In this document: positions 35,689 through 44,916 of the stretch, piece by piece | How the letters are laid out: every line of letters starts with the position of its first letter | How positions within the stretch are numbered: position 1 is the stretch's first letter | Notes under the pieces: generated by a model | Seen by the model: only the letters and a program-made list of their open reading frames with translations | Told to the model about the DNA's origin: nothing | Databases searched by the model: none | Source: Diacronema lutheri | Lineage: Eukaryota > Haptophyta > Pavlovophyceae > Pavlovales > Pavlovaceae | Length of the DNA: 64,000 bases | Assembly (NCBI GenBank): GCA_019448385.1 | Contig: JAGTXO010000027.1 | Location: forward strand, 310,001-374,000 | Direction of reading: 5' to 3' | Translations under genes and position numbers: made by a program

Positions 35689-36023
35689 TCGCGTGCAACG
35701 CCGGGTCGAGCTGTGATGCAAAGGCTGGCCCGTGGGGAAGCATCCAATGCCCGAAGAGGAAGCCACGCACACGCGCATGGCTCCGGTTAGTTTTGGAGGT
35801 TAGCCAACTTTTGGTCAACTTTTGGTCAACTTTGACGTGCTCTCGTGCCTGAAGGAGAGCGCGCAGCTCGTCGCGCACTGGCGCGTTCGTCCGAGACGTG
35901 CCTCTGGAAGGACGCCCTGTCGTCCATTCGTCGCCATCGTCCGTCTTGCTTCCACAAGAAAGCTTCGAAGCGCGGGTACTTTTGGCGGTTATTCCACCTC
36001 CAAAACTAACCGAAGGCCCCCCA
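34291..36023. mobile_element. Degenerate TIR DNA transposon, TA target site
   Basis: The left end TGGGGGGGTCGTTCAGTTTT and the reverse complement of the right end (TGGGGGGCCTTCGGTTAGTT) align over about 30 bp with few changes, both continuing TTTTGGAGGT. Both ends are flanked by TA, so a TA duplication fits, as in Tc1/mariner-like elements. GGTTAGTTTTGGAGGT recurs inside each end. The interior has only remnants of protein frames and a 32-nt poly-G tract, so the copy cannot be autonomous. Confidence 0.65.
34475..35494 (+). pseudogene. Broken transposon protein: coiled coil, HTH-like piece, zinc ribbon
   Basis: Three frames look protein-like in order. RMYVLAFEAMEEKNKQLEAE and following residues (34535-34640) could form a leucine-zipper-like coil. 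YRKYTWDDICAAGAAIKAGT (34850-34960) resembles the N-terminal helix-turn-helix of transposases. The last frame, ending at 35494, has ASQEAKIAAEIDQRAKKAAC and a C-terminal zinc ribbon LVCPHCGHVN...YVWCGGCNTRL. No DDE catalytic core is visible, so I infer an internal deletion. A captured host zinc-ribbon exon is the alternative. Confidence 0.45.
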
Positions 36024-36174
36024 TATTATGTCCTTTGAGGCGCCATGGCAACCGGTCGGCCGGTCGGGTTTGTCAATGCATGTGTCCGCGACGAGCTTGC
36101 GGGCGCGGCGGTCGGGACTGATCAGAGATGGCGATGCGGAGGACGAGGGGTGACGTCGCTGCTTTCTTTAATAT

Positions 36175-36432
36175 ACTAACGGCTAGAGGGGGAGGGGGGG
36201 GGAGGAGGGAGTGCTTACGTCAGGACAGCGGGGTCAGCACCAGCTGCGGGGGAATCGAGTAGCCACCAATGTCGTCGATCCCCGCGCATCCCGGTCACCA
36301 GCGAGCGGGCAGCGAGGCCCGACGGGCCCAAAGGGCCCGCACGTGCCTAACCGCCGCGCGCTGCCGGTCGCGTGCCGCCGCCCGCGTGCAGGCGATACAC
36401 GCCGTCCAAACCACCGCACGCGTCAGCGCGAG
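36175..36432 (-). mobile_element. Retroelement copy 4, 258 bp with target-site duplication
   Basis: The insert is bounded by CTTTAATAT at 36166-36174 and 36433-36441. It begins ACTAACGG on the plus strand, like the CTAACG ends of the other copies, and bases 36310-36395 resemble 18994-19075 of copy 3 (GCAGCGAGG..., GCCCAAAGGGCCC). No coding capacity is seen. It sits just downstream of the plastid protein gene ending at 36477. Confidence 0.6.
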
Positions 36433-36476
36433 CTTTAATATTGTTTGTACACCTCGGGGGGGATGTGTGAGGCGCC

Positions 36477-37364
36477 TCACTTGGCGGGCGCCCCATCGCC
36501 GCCGTTGAAAAGCTTCTCAAGCAGCGCAATCGTCGCCGCGTCAGCCAGCTTGGGCTCGCCCGGCGCCGGCGCGCGTGGCGGTGCATCTGCGTCGCCGTCC
36601 GCGTCGCCGTCCGAGTCGCGCTGCGGCGGCTCAAGCGTCGCCGTGCCGCGGCGGTCCGCGTCGCGGTTGACGGGGTAGCGGGCGCGCTGCTCGCGCACAG
36701 TGCGCTCAAGGTCGTCGAGCTCGTCGTCGAGCACGCCATCCTCCTCGCCGCCCGCATCGGCGTCCGCCCGGCCGTTGCCCAGATTGAGCATCCGGTTACG
36801 GAGCGATGACATCATCAGCGCATCCTCGTCGAGCTTGGGCGGCTCGCTGTCGGCGATGGCCTGGGCGGCGGCGGCGGCGGCGTCGGCGGCGTCAGCCTCC
36901 GCCCTGGCGATCGCCATCCGGCGCTGCGCCACCACCGCCGCCGAGACGCCCGCGGCCGCAAAGACGGCGCCGACGAGCGGCTGCAGCGCGCCGGCGGCGA
37001 CCGAGCTCGACGCCGTGCTGCTCGTCGCGGCAAAGGCCTGCGTACCAAAGAAGAAGCCGGAGAGGAGCGTAGCGAGCACCGACGCGACAAAGCGCGACAC
37101 GCTCCGCCTCAGCGCGCCGAGCGGCGCGAGCCGGCGCGCGGCGGACGCGCGCGTGCGTGCGGCGAGCTGGAACTGCGCCGGCTGCTCCGGCTCGGGCGTG
37201 AAGAGGTCAAAGACGTCGTCGTGGTCGGCGCGGACGGCAAGAGGGCGCGCGCGGCTCGACGATGCAACGGCGAGGCGCGAATGCGAGGGCGCCGACGGGC
37301 GCGGCGCGTACGCGGCCACGCCGGCGAGCGCCGCGGAGAGAAGCACGAGGGAGATGCGGACCAT
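36477..37364 (-). CDS. Plastid-targeted membrane protein, function unknown
   Basis: Single exon, 295 residues. MVRISLVLLSAALAGVAAYAPRP is a signal peptide with a cleavage site before Tyr/Ala-Pro, followed by a Ser/Arg-rich transit stretch: the bipartite targeting of secondary plastids. The mature part has hydrophobic segments (FVASVLATLLSGFFFGTQAFA; LQPLVGAVFAAAGVSAAVVA) and an acidic coiled-coil-like C-terminus (DDELDDLERTVREQRARYPV). No family is recognised. It shares a 58-bp divergent promoter with the CPP1-like plastid gene, hinting at co-expression. Confidence 0.75.
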   Translation of the reverse strand: MVRISLVLLSAALAGVAAYAPRPSAPSHSRLAVASSSRARPLAVRADHDDVFDLFTPEPEQPAQFQLAARTRASAARRLAPLGALRRSVSRFVASVLATLLSGFFFGTQAFAATSSTASSSVAAGALQPLVGAVFAAAGVSAAVVAQRRMAIARAEADAADAAAAAAQAIADSEPPKLDEDALMMSSLRNRMLNLGNGRADADAGGEEDGVLDDELDDLERTVREQRARYPVNRDADRRGTATLEPPQRDSDGDADGDADAPPRAPAPGEPKLADAATIALLEKLFNGGDGAPAK

Positions 37365-37422
37365 CTCGACACGTCGATGGCAAATTACGGCCCGAAAAAC
37401 ATTCTCGTCCCCCTCGGCCGCC
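37365..37422. promoter_or_regulatory. 58-bp bidirectional promoter of two plastid-protein genes
   Basis: Two start codons face away from each other across 58 bp. It contains GACACGTCG (G-box-like ACGT core) and an A-rich run (CGAAAAACATT). Confidence 0.5.
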
Positions 37423-38522
37423 ATGCGCATCACGTGGCTCGTGTGCAGCGCCGCGCTGCTCAGCGGCGCGGCGGCGTTCACGGCGGGCCGGCCGCGGATT
37501 GCGGCCGCGCGGCGAAGAGCGGCGGCGGTTGCGCACGCACCGCGCGCGCGCGTCGCGCTCAGCAGCGCCGCCGCCGGCTCCGACGGCGCGAGCAAATGGT
37601 ACCGGACGCTCGGCATCACGCCCGACGCGAGCTACGACGAGATCACCGACGCGTTTGCCGCGCTGGTGCAGCAGGCGGGCTCGGACGAGGGGCGCATCGC
37701 GACGCTCGAGCGCGCGCGCGACATGATCCTCGACGCGCGCCTCAAGATGCGGCTGAGCGGCAAGGGCGACACGGTGCGCGACCCGACGATCAAGCCGAAG
37801 CGCAAGCGCGACTGGCTCGCGCCGCTTCGCTTCTGCGCAAAGTACCTCGAGATGCCGACGCGCGAGCACGTAGCCAAGGTGACTACCCTCTTTGGCGGCT
37901 GCGCGATCACGTCGCTCCTCGCGCCCTCCGTCGGCGGACAGCTCTCATTCCTCTGCCTGCTCCTCGGGCCGTCCACGATCTACGCGCGCGGCCAGCCCGA
38001 GCCTGTGCGCGATGACTCTGGGCAGGTGCGCGGCGCGCTGGCGCATGGCGCGTCGGTGGCGCGTGGCGCGTCGGTCGCGGGTGCGAGGGCAGCGCGACGG
38101 GCCGGGCGGAGCCGGCGCGCGCCGCGGCTGTTGCACCGCGGCCGTCGAGCGCCGGCGTGGCTCGTAGGCCGCGCCACCGTCGACAGCGCGGGTCGCCGGA
38201 CCCGCGCACGGCGTGGGCTGCCGCAGTTGTGGCGCGTCTTTGGATCGGCAGACGCTGCGCCAGCTCACTTTTCCGCTTCGCGCCGCACCGCCACCCGCGC
38301 CACGTGCGCGTCCAGATTGGTGAGATCTTACCGACCAAGCCGATCCCGTGGGTGCTCGCGTTCGTCTTGAACAGCATCTTCGCCGGCCTGGGCTACGTGA
38401 TCGGCATGCTCTACCTCTCTTTTATCATCCCGCCCTCCGTAATCCCGCTCAACATGCTGTGCAACGCGATGGTCGCTGTCGGCACGTGGTGCGCGACGCT
38501 TGTCTTCAAGACGCAGGTGTGA
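37423..38522 (+). CDS. CPP1/DUF3353-like plastid chaperone protein
   Basis: Relative of CHAPERONE-LIKE PROTEIN OF POR1, a plastid membrane protein that stabilises protochlorophyllide oxidoreductase in plants. Exons 37423-38025 and 38316-38522 join in phase 0 and give 269 residues. A signal peptide (LVCSAALLSGAAAFTAGRP) with Phe at the predicted cleavage site marks it for a secondary plastid. A J-like domain follows (WYRTLGITPDASYDEITDAF, ILDARLKMRLSG) without an obvious HPD. Three or four C-terminal transmembrane helices include LAFVLNSIFAGLGYVIGMLY. Role in chlorophyll synthesis here is inferred from the family. Confidence 0.8.
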
Positions 38523-38619
38523 CTGTGACGGGGTCTGTCAGTGCGGTTTGAGGAGAATTGCACACAACGAGTCTGAGTTAACCTGCAAGCGGCAAACGTA
38601 TGCACTTGGCAACTACAGT

Positions 38620-38665
38620 CCCCCCCCCTCCCCCCCCCCCCCCCCCCCCACCCCCCCCCCCCCCC
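38620..38665. repeat. Interrupted poly-C tract
   Basis: 44 of 46 bases are C, broken by one T and one A. It lies between two convergent genes (stop 38522 and stop 38685). Confidence 0.95.
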
Positions 38666-38684
38666 GTCGTTCGGCAAGATTCCC

Positions 38685-39862
38685 CTACGAGCTCTTCGCT
38701 TTTGCAGGCGCTCCCCTGCGCGCGCCGCTCGCCCCCGCCAGCTTGACGCCGGCCAGGAGCACGTCCTCCGCCTCCGCGAGCGCCCACTTATGCTCGACGA
38801 GCGAGAGGTTCTCGCGCTCCTGCTCAAAGTTTTTCTTGTTGTCGACGGGCTGGCCGGGCATCGCGCCGCCGGGCATCATGCCGGGCATCATGCCCATGCC
38901 CGCGCTCATCATCAGCGCCGACTCGTCCTCCTCGCTGCCGCCGAGAACCAACCTGAAAAGCCCCTGCATGCCAAACATGACGATGAAGTACCTGGCGAAA
39001 ACCAGACGGCACACCAGCACACGCACGCACACAACACACACACGCGTGCGCGCGCACACGCACACACGCAAGCGGACAGTCCTCAGCGCCTCGGCGCAGC
39101 GCGCGCGCCGGCGCACGCGACCACGGCGGCGGCGCCACGCGCGCGCGCTCGGCGCCGGTGCGCGCGCGCCCGACCAGGATAGTGACGTCACATATGTGAC
39201 ATCGAGTGACGCGAGCGGGATGCCGCGCTGCAGCATCGATTTGAACGAGGGCGTGAGCGGGAAGGGGATCTTCACGAGCACGAAGCCCGAGAAGAACTGG
39301 TTGACCACGCCCATCATCGCGACCTGCGGCACCATCGTCGCCATGTTGCTGCGATGGCGCAGAAGCCGACGGCCGGGGCGGGTGCGGACGCGCGCATGGA
39401 GCTCAGCGGGTCGAGGACGGCTCGAACGGGCGCCGTGCGGTTCGCGCAACGTATGCGCGCGGCCACGGGCGCGCGCCTGCGAGCCGTTCGGCGCGCGGTG
39501 CGCGGTGCACGGTTCGCGCACCCTTTCATCATGTTCTGCATGACGTCCGGGTCGGACATCATGGCCAGGGCGTTGGGCGGCGCCTCGAGCTTTTGAGAGA
39601 AGACGCCGGTGGTCGGGTGGCTAAAGTAATGCCGCCTCGCGTGGTACGCCTCCTCCGGGATGTAGCGCGCATTCGCGCGCAGGCGGCGCGAGCGCATGAG
39701 CGCCATCGACTGCTTGACCTGCTCCTTGTCGCCCGGCTTGGGGTCGGAACGGAGCAGTGACGTGGCGTTGTGGCGGAGAATGCCGACGAGGAACATGATC
39801 ACAATCAGCGGAAGGAAGACCCAGTCGCGGATCGCCGGGTCTAGCACCAGCTCGTGCTGCAT
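38685..39862 (-). CDS. EMC3: ER membrane protein complex subunit 3
   Basis: Oxa1-superfamily core subunit of the EMC insertase in the ER membrane. Exons (minus) 39862-39522, 39348-39175, 38991-38685; phases agree, giving 273 residues against about 260 in animals. The start LDPAIRDWVFLPLIVIMFLV is diagnostic. It is followed by RRHYFSHPTTGVF, VVNQFFSGFVLVKIPFPLT, FKSMLQRGIPLASLDVTYV and FIVMFGMQGLFRLVLGG. The C-terminus has a Met/Gly/Pro-rich run (MGMMPGMMPGGAMPG) and an acidic to basic tail. Introns start GTGCGCG and GTCGGGC. It is divergent from the glycosyltransferase at 39989 across 126 bp. Confidence 0.93.
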
Positions 39863-39988
39863 CGCTGCCCGAGGCCGCCGCAGAGAGCGCGCTTGGCTCT
39901 CGGTCGCAACAAGCGTCTTACGTATTATTAGTACCCGTATGATCAGGATGGCGCGCGGTGCGGACACGACGAGCTGACGCGACCCGCC
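39863..39988. promoter_or_regulatory. Bidirectional promoter between EMC3 and the glycosyltransferase
   Basis: 126 bp between divergent ATGs with one AT-rich patch, TTACGTATTATTAGTACC near 39917, in otherwise GC-rich DNA. Confidence 0.4.
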
Positions 39989-42900
39989 ATGGTGAGCGGC
40001 CGCACCTTCGTCGCGCTGCTCCTTGCCGCGCTGATGGCCGCCGTCCTCACGAGCTCTGTGCTCTTCACGCGTGGCTCGCTACAGCACGCTGAGTCGGCGC
40101 ACATCGTGGAGAGCACGATCGTCGCGCGCGGCGATTCGCGCCAGCTGTACAACTCAGCGGCACGCGTCGCCGCGGCGGCGGCGGCGGCGGCCGGCGAGGG
40201 CGAGGGTGGCATGGCCGAATCAGCGCTTGAGTCCGCGCTCGAGCTCGCCACCGCGTCCGCCGTCGCGTCGGCGCGCGGCGCGGGTGGCGAGTGCGGGCGC
40301 ACGCTTCGACCATACCACGTGCTGATCACCTCGTCCTCGGGGGTGTGCGCTTCGCGCGGCGGCGGCGGCGCGGCGCGCGTGCGCTTCGTGCCGCCGCTCA
40401 GCCGTCACGCGCGCTTCCGGCCGAGCAATGCCGCGCACGTGCTTGGCTGAGAACCGACGCGCCGCGTCGGCCCCCGCCGCGTCGGCCCCCGCCGCGTCGG
40501 CCGCTGCCGCGTCGGCCGCTGCCGCGTCGGGCTCCACGCACCGCGCGCGCAGGTGTACCAAGCGTGGCAGACGCGCGTCATGTATTACCACGTCGTGAAG
40601 CAGAAGCGCGCGGAAGGCACGTGCTCGGAGATCGGCGGCATCACTCGGCTGCTCACGATGCCCGGCGGCCGCGCCGATGACCTGATGATGGCAATCCCGA
40701 CGTACGTCGTGCGCGAGCTGCTGCCGGGCCGCGAGGATCACGGGTTTGTCGTGATGAACCGGCCGCATTCGGTCAAGGCGTTCGTCGAGGACCGCGTGGC
40801 GTTCGCTCGGCTCGTGTCGGAGGAGTATATCATGATTGCCGAGACGGACCATGTCTGGTTGCGCCCGCTGCGCAACCTTGCAACGCCGACGGAGCCCTAC
40901 GCCTTCCACTTCGGGTGCGCAGCCATGCTGCCTGCCCCGCTGCGCCCAGCCGGCGCGGCGCGAGCCGTGAGCCGAGCGCGCCGTCCGTCCCCACCGCCCA
41001 CCTCGCACACGCGCCCAGCTACATGGAGGCCCACTTCCGCGCGCCGCTCGTCGAGCGGTTCTGCGCGGGCGCGTCCAAGACGATGGACCCCGTCGGGCCG
41101 AGTCCGCTCGTCATCCACATCGAGCAGCTGCGCGCGCTCGTCGGCCCGTGGCTCGCGATGTCGCACCGCCTGAAGATGGACGCGGACGCGGACCAGCAGC
41201 TCGGGTGGGTGCTCGAGATGTGGGGGTACGCGATCGCCGCCGCGTGCGCGGGCGTCAAGCACACCGTCTCGGCCGAGTTCCAGTTTGAAGGCGGCTCGAT
41301 CGGCTCGCATGAGCGGCGGATGGAAGTCTTTCGCATCTTTCACTACACCTGTGCGCTGCGCCGCCCTCGCGCCGAGCTCGCGCTCGCGGCCTCCTCTCAT
41401 CGCAGCGCCCTCGGTGCCATACGCACCCTGAGGGCCGCCTGCCCACCTGATGCCCGCGCACGCGCCGCCTGCGCCGCTGCCGCGCGGCTGCGCCCCCCCC
41501 CCCCCCCCCCCCCCCCCCCCATCCCCACCCCATAGATGGCATTGAATATTCAGTGTCCGGCGTTCCAATGGAGCTACAGGTCGGACACTGGTCGCTGGAC
41601 AAGCGCCACTACGGCGGGTCGTACCCGCCGCGCGGCCTGTCGGCGCCGCCGCGCTGCGCCGAGGAGCGCGCACGCCTCCTCTCGGGCGCATTCAACGAGG
41701 CGTCGGCGCAGATCGACGGCTGGCCGGGCGGCGCGCCGGACGCGAGCGCATCGCGGCTGCGCGGCCGCGCGGCTGTCGGGCCGGACACGTGGCGCGTGCG
41801 ACCGGAGGACGCGCCACTGCCGACGAGCGCGCTCGCCTCTTCCGAGCTCGCGCGGCGCGTGCTCGGTACGGGGCCGTGGCGGTGGTCGGGGCCGGGCTGC
41901 TGCGGCGGGCACGGCCGCTCGGAGGAGGCGAGCGCGGTCTCAATCTTCTTCATGCGCGACGGCCTTGTGTACTCGGAGATCGGGTCAGGCGCGTGGGCCG
42001 TCGAGCCCGCCGCGCGCGCCGCGCGCGCCGCCGGCGCCGGCGCCGACGCCGACGCGCAGCCGCTCGCGCTGCTCGTCACATTCGTCGGCGTCACGTCGCG
42101 CCTCACGTTCCAGCTGCCGGACGGCGACGGCTCGGCGGCGTGGACTTTCGAGGCAGTGCCGCTCGGCCACGGCGCGAGCACGGGCTTTGGCGCGGGGCCG
42201 GTGGTCGCGCCGGAGCGGCGGCACCACGCGCTCGCCGGTGACACCGCGCCGCGCGGACGCGGCGAGCTGCAGGCGCCGCGCGGGGTGTTGCGGCGGTGGG
42301 CAGCGCCCGTCCCGCCGCCGCCCGCCGACGTCGGCCCGGCGCGCGGCGAGGCTGAGCAGCGGCACCACGGCGCGCGGCTGGAGGGCTCAGGATTCTTCCG
42401 CACGTGGGGCTGCCTGCTCCGCGCGGGCGTGGCGTGGCGCGGCCGTTACGCGAGCGACGTGTGGCAACTGTGGCAGCTTGCGCACGATGGCGGAGGCGGT
42501 GGAGGAGGCGGCGGCGCCGGCGGAGGCGCCGGCAGCGGCGAGAGCGGCGATGGCAGCGGCGGCGCGCGGCGGGAGTGGGGCAGTGGCGTTGTGCTGCGCG
42601 TGCGGCCGCTCGCCGACTCGGAGCACGTGCCCACGCTGCCGTACGCGCCGGCGCGCGGAGGCGACGGCGGGAGCGCGAGCGGCACGCAGCTGCCCCCTTC
42701 GCTCGTCTTCAGCTCGTGCTGGGCGTTCACGGAGGAGGGCAAGCCGGCGCGGCGGCACGAGTGGCTGATCCCAAAGCCCGCCCAACAAGTGATGCCCGGC
42801 TGCGCCGCCGCCGAGCTGCCGCGCCTCGGCCGCTTTTTGAATCTGCCCGCCGACGCGCTCGCGCAGCGCCTGCTTGCGTCGGGCACGTGGGCGTGGGCGG

Positions 42901-43280
42901 GCGTCGAGGGCATGCGCTTTCTGGCGGTGCGCGCCGCGCGCGCGCGCGCAGCGCCCTGTCGCCGCACCGCGCGCACGGCCGTCGCCGCCTGGCGAGCAGC
43001 CGCCCGATTTCAGCGCCTGCGCCGCCCTGCGCACCGCGCCGCGACGCGCCGCGAACTGCAGGAGGGCGTGCTTGTCACTCCATGGGGGTCGGGGCTGTGG
43101 GGCGTCGTGCCGGGCCAGCCGCGGCTCATCTGGGCGAGCTTCGCACAGCAGCTTCACATGCTCAACTTTGGCGCGCAGGCGGCCGCCGAGGGTGTCCCAC
43201 TCGCGCGCTTCCAGTCGACGCGCTGCTCTGATGGTGAGACTGTTCAGGGCTCCATCGCGACGGGCAAGCAGCGGAGATAA
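39989..43280 (+). CDS. Hydroxyproline O-arabinosyltransferase-like glycosyltransferase
   Basis: Golgi type II enzyme related to HPAT / peptidyl-Ser galactosyltransferases that modify Hyp-rich glycoproteins. Five exons: 39989-40342, 40553-40914, 41019-41350, 41536-42926, 43062-43280; phases agree, 885 residues. A signal anchor (FVALLLAALMAAVLTSSVLF) precedes YHVLITSSSG/VYQAWQTRVMYYH. Then come DDLMMAIPTYVV, YIMIAETDHVWLRPL (DxH-like motif), DPVGPSPLVIHIEQL and DADADQQLGWVLEMWGYAIA. After WSLDKRHYGGSYPPRGLS, a C-terminal extension of about 500 residues holds at least two Trp/Gly-rich repeats (GTGPWRWSG..., SGTWAWAG...TPWGSGLWGV). The C-terminus overlaps the convergent PX gene by 119 bp. Intron 3 has a 30-nt poly-C tract before CCCCATAG. 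Confidence 0.82.
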
Positions 43281-44793
43281 GGTAGCGCTCAAGAGGTGGC
43301 GCCTCTCGAGTGCTGTAAGCGACGCCCAACGTTGCGCCCACGGCCGCGCCGCCGGGCCGCCGGTCGGAACCACGGACGCACGCTTCAAACTCAAAGCGGA
43401 GGCGCCGGCGCGCGAGCGCGAGGAGCGGCACGAGCCGGAGGAAGTCGCGCACCGCGGCGCACCCCTTGGTCGGGTGACGCGTCGCCATCTTGGACGGTGG
43501 CGCGACGAGGCCACGCAACCACGCGCCGAGCTGCTGCGCGCGCGCGCGGCAGTGCGCGCGGTCATGCGCACTCGCGAAAGGCCAGCCGCACGGCGCGGGA
43601 AAGGCGCGCGCGCCCGCGTAGCGCGGCGTGTGCTCGCGCGCGATCCGGTCGTGAAGCCCCTCGAACGCGCGCGCGCGCAGCGGCATCCACTCGGCGAGCC
43701 CGACGCCGTCGAGCGTCGCCGCGAGAATGAAGGCGGGCTCGCGCCATTGGCATGGCCGGGACGTGTCCACACGCACGTGCAGCTCGATCCGAGCGACGAG
43801 CTGCTGGTCCCACGGGAAGAAGCGCTCGGCGAGCTCGGCGCAGGTGTACGCGGCGGGCGCAGCTGTCCGTGAATGGGCGACGCCCCCCGCCGGCGGCGAC
43901 GCGCACGCAGCCTCGCGGCACAGAGCTGCGCGCGATTCGTCGGACGGCGCGCGCATGCCATGCGCCACGCGCTCGGCGTGCCAGGAGCACGCGAGCGCGT
44001 CCGCCGCGCAGCCCGCGTGCTGCGCAGACGCAACGGCGGATGACGCGCGCGCACGCTGCCGCGCGAGCGCGAGCAGAGCTGCGGCCTGCAGCAGGGCACG
44101 TAGCGCGCGCGACGTGAGCAGCGGCGAAAGGTTGTGCGCGGACGGCGCGGCGAGCAGCGCGCGCAGCCACACGCCGAGCTGCCCCGCGCGCCGTTCGCAA
44201 AAGGGCGCGTCCTGCGCGAAGGCGAACGGCACGTCCGGCGGGAACACGGGCAGCTCGCTCGGCGCAAACTCGTCGCCGCACTCGGACGCAATGCGCGCGT
44301 GCGCCTTTTTGAAGGTGGAGAAGCGGAGGGGCTGCCACCGCAGCACCTCTTCGCCGTCCACGCTCGCGCTGAGCACGTACGTTGCGGGCGCGGCCCACGG
44401 GAGCGGCCGGCATGAGTGCACGTCGAAGCGGAAAGTGAGCCGCGCGAGCAGCCCTTCGTCGTCCGTCGCGCACGAGTGCTGCCGAACGGGGCACGCGCGC
44501 GTGCGGCCGGCTGTGACCGACGTGCAGCCGGGCAGAAGCGGTGGCGCGGCTCGGGCGTTGGCCGTGCTCGCCGCGAGGTCGGGTGGACCGAGCGCCACGC
44601 GCTCGCGGGAAGCATGCGCGGCCCAGCTGTCTGCGCGCGCGCTGTGGCCCTCGTCATTGTACGGCGCACGCAGCCGCGATGGCGCGTATTTGGCACGCGC
44701 CACACGCCCATCGACGGCCGCCGCGTCGTCGCGTTTGCGCGTGGTGACCACGGCGGCGTCGTCGATGTCCGCATTTTCGCACGAGGCGCACAT
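43162..44793 (-). CDS. Protein with two PX-like domains
   Basis: Single exon, 543 residues from ATG 44793. Two tandem segments show the phox-homology pattern of lipid-binding PX domains: LRWQPLRFSTFKKAHARIAS...FPPDVPF...CERRAGQLGVWLRALL, and LAEWMPLRARAFEGLHDRIA...FPAPCGWPF...RARAQQLGAWLRGLV. Each is preceded by a beta-rich stretch with FRFDVHSC or IELHVRVD. A role at phosphoinositide-bearing membranes is inferred from this fold. The last 40 residues are antisense to the upstream glycosyltransferase C-terminus; one of the two stops may be wrong, or the genes really overlap tail to tail. Confidence 0.6.
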   Translation of the reverse strand: MCASCENADIDDAAVVTTRKRDDAAAVDGRVARAKYAPSRLRAPYNDEGHSARADSWAAHASRERVALGPPDLAASTANARAAPPLLPGCTSVTAGRTRACPVRQHSCATDDEGLLARLTFRFDVHSCRPLPWAAPATYVLSASVDGEEVLRWQPLRFSTFKKAHARIASECGDEFAPSELPVFPPDVPFAFAQDAPFCERRAGQLGVWLRALLAAPSAHNLSPLLTSRALRALLQAAALLALARQRARASSAVASAQHAGCAADALACSWHAERVAHGMRAPSDESRAALCREAACASPPAGGVAHSRTAAPAAYTCAELAERFFPWDQQLVARIELHVRVDTSRPCQWREPAFILAATLDGVGLAEWMPLRARAFEGLHDRIAREHTPRYAGARAFPAPCGWPFASAHDRAHCRARAQQLGAWLRGLVAPPSKMATRHPTKGCAAVRDFLRLVPLLALARRRLRFEFEACVRGSDRRPGGAAVGATLGVAYSTREAPPLERYLISAACPSRWSPEQSHHQSSASTGSARVGHPRRPPARQS

Positions 44794-44916
44794 TTTTGGC
44801 CGGCTTGGCCTGCGGGCTTGGCCTGAGAAGATTTCGTCACGCGCGCCACTCCTCAGCCTACTCTGCACGCCTGCGCCTCGAGGCCTCAGCGTTGCCGCCA
44901 CACGCCCGACCCGCGC

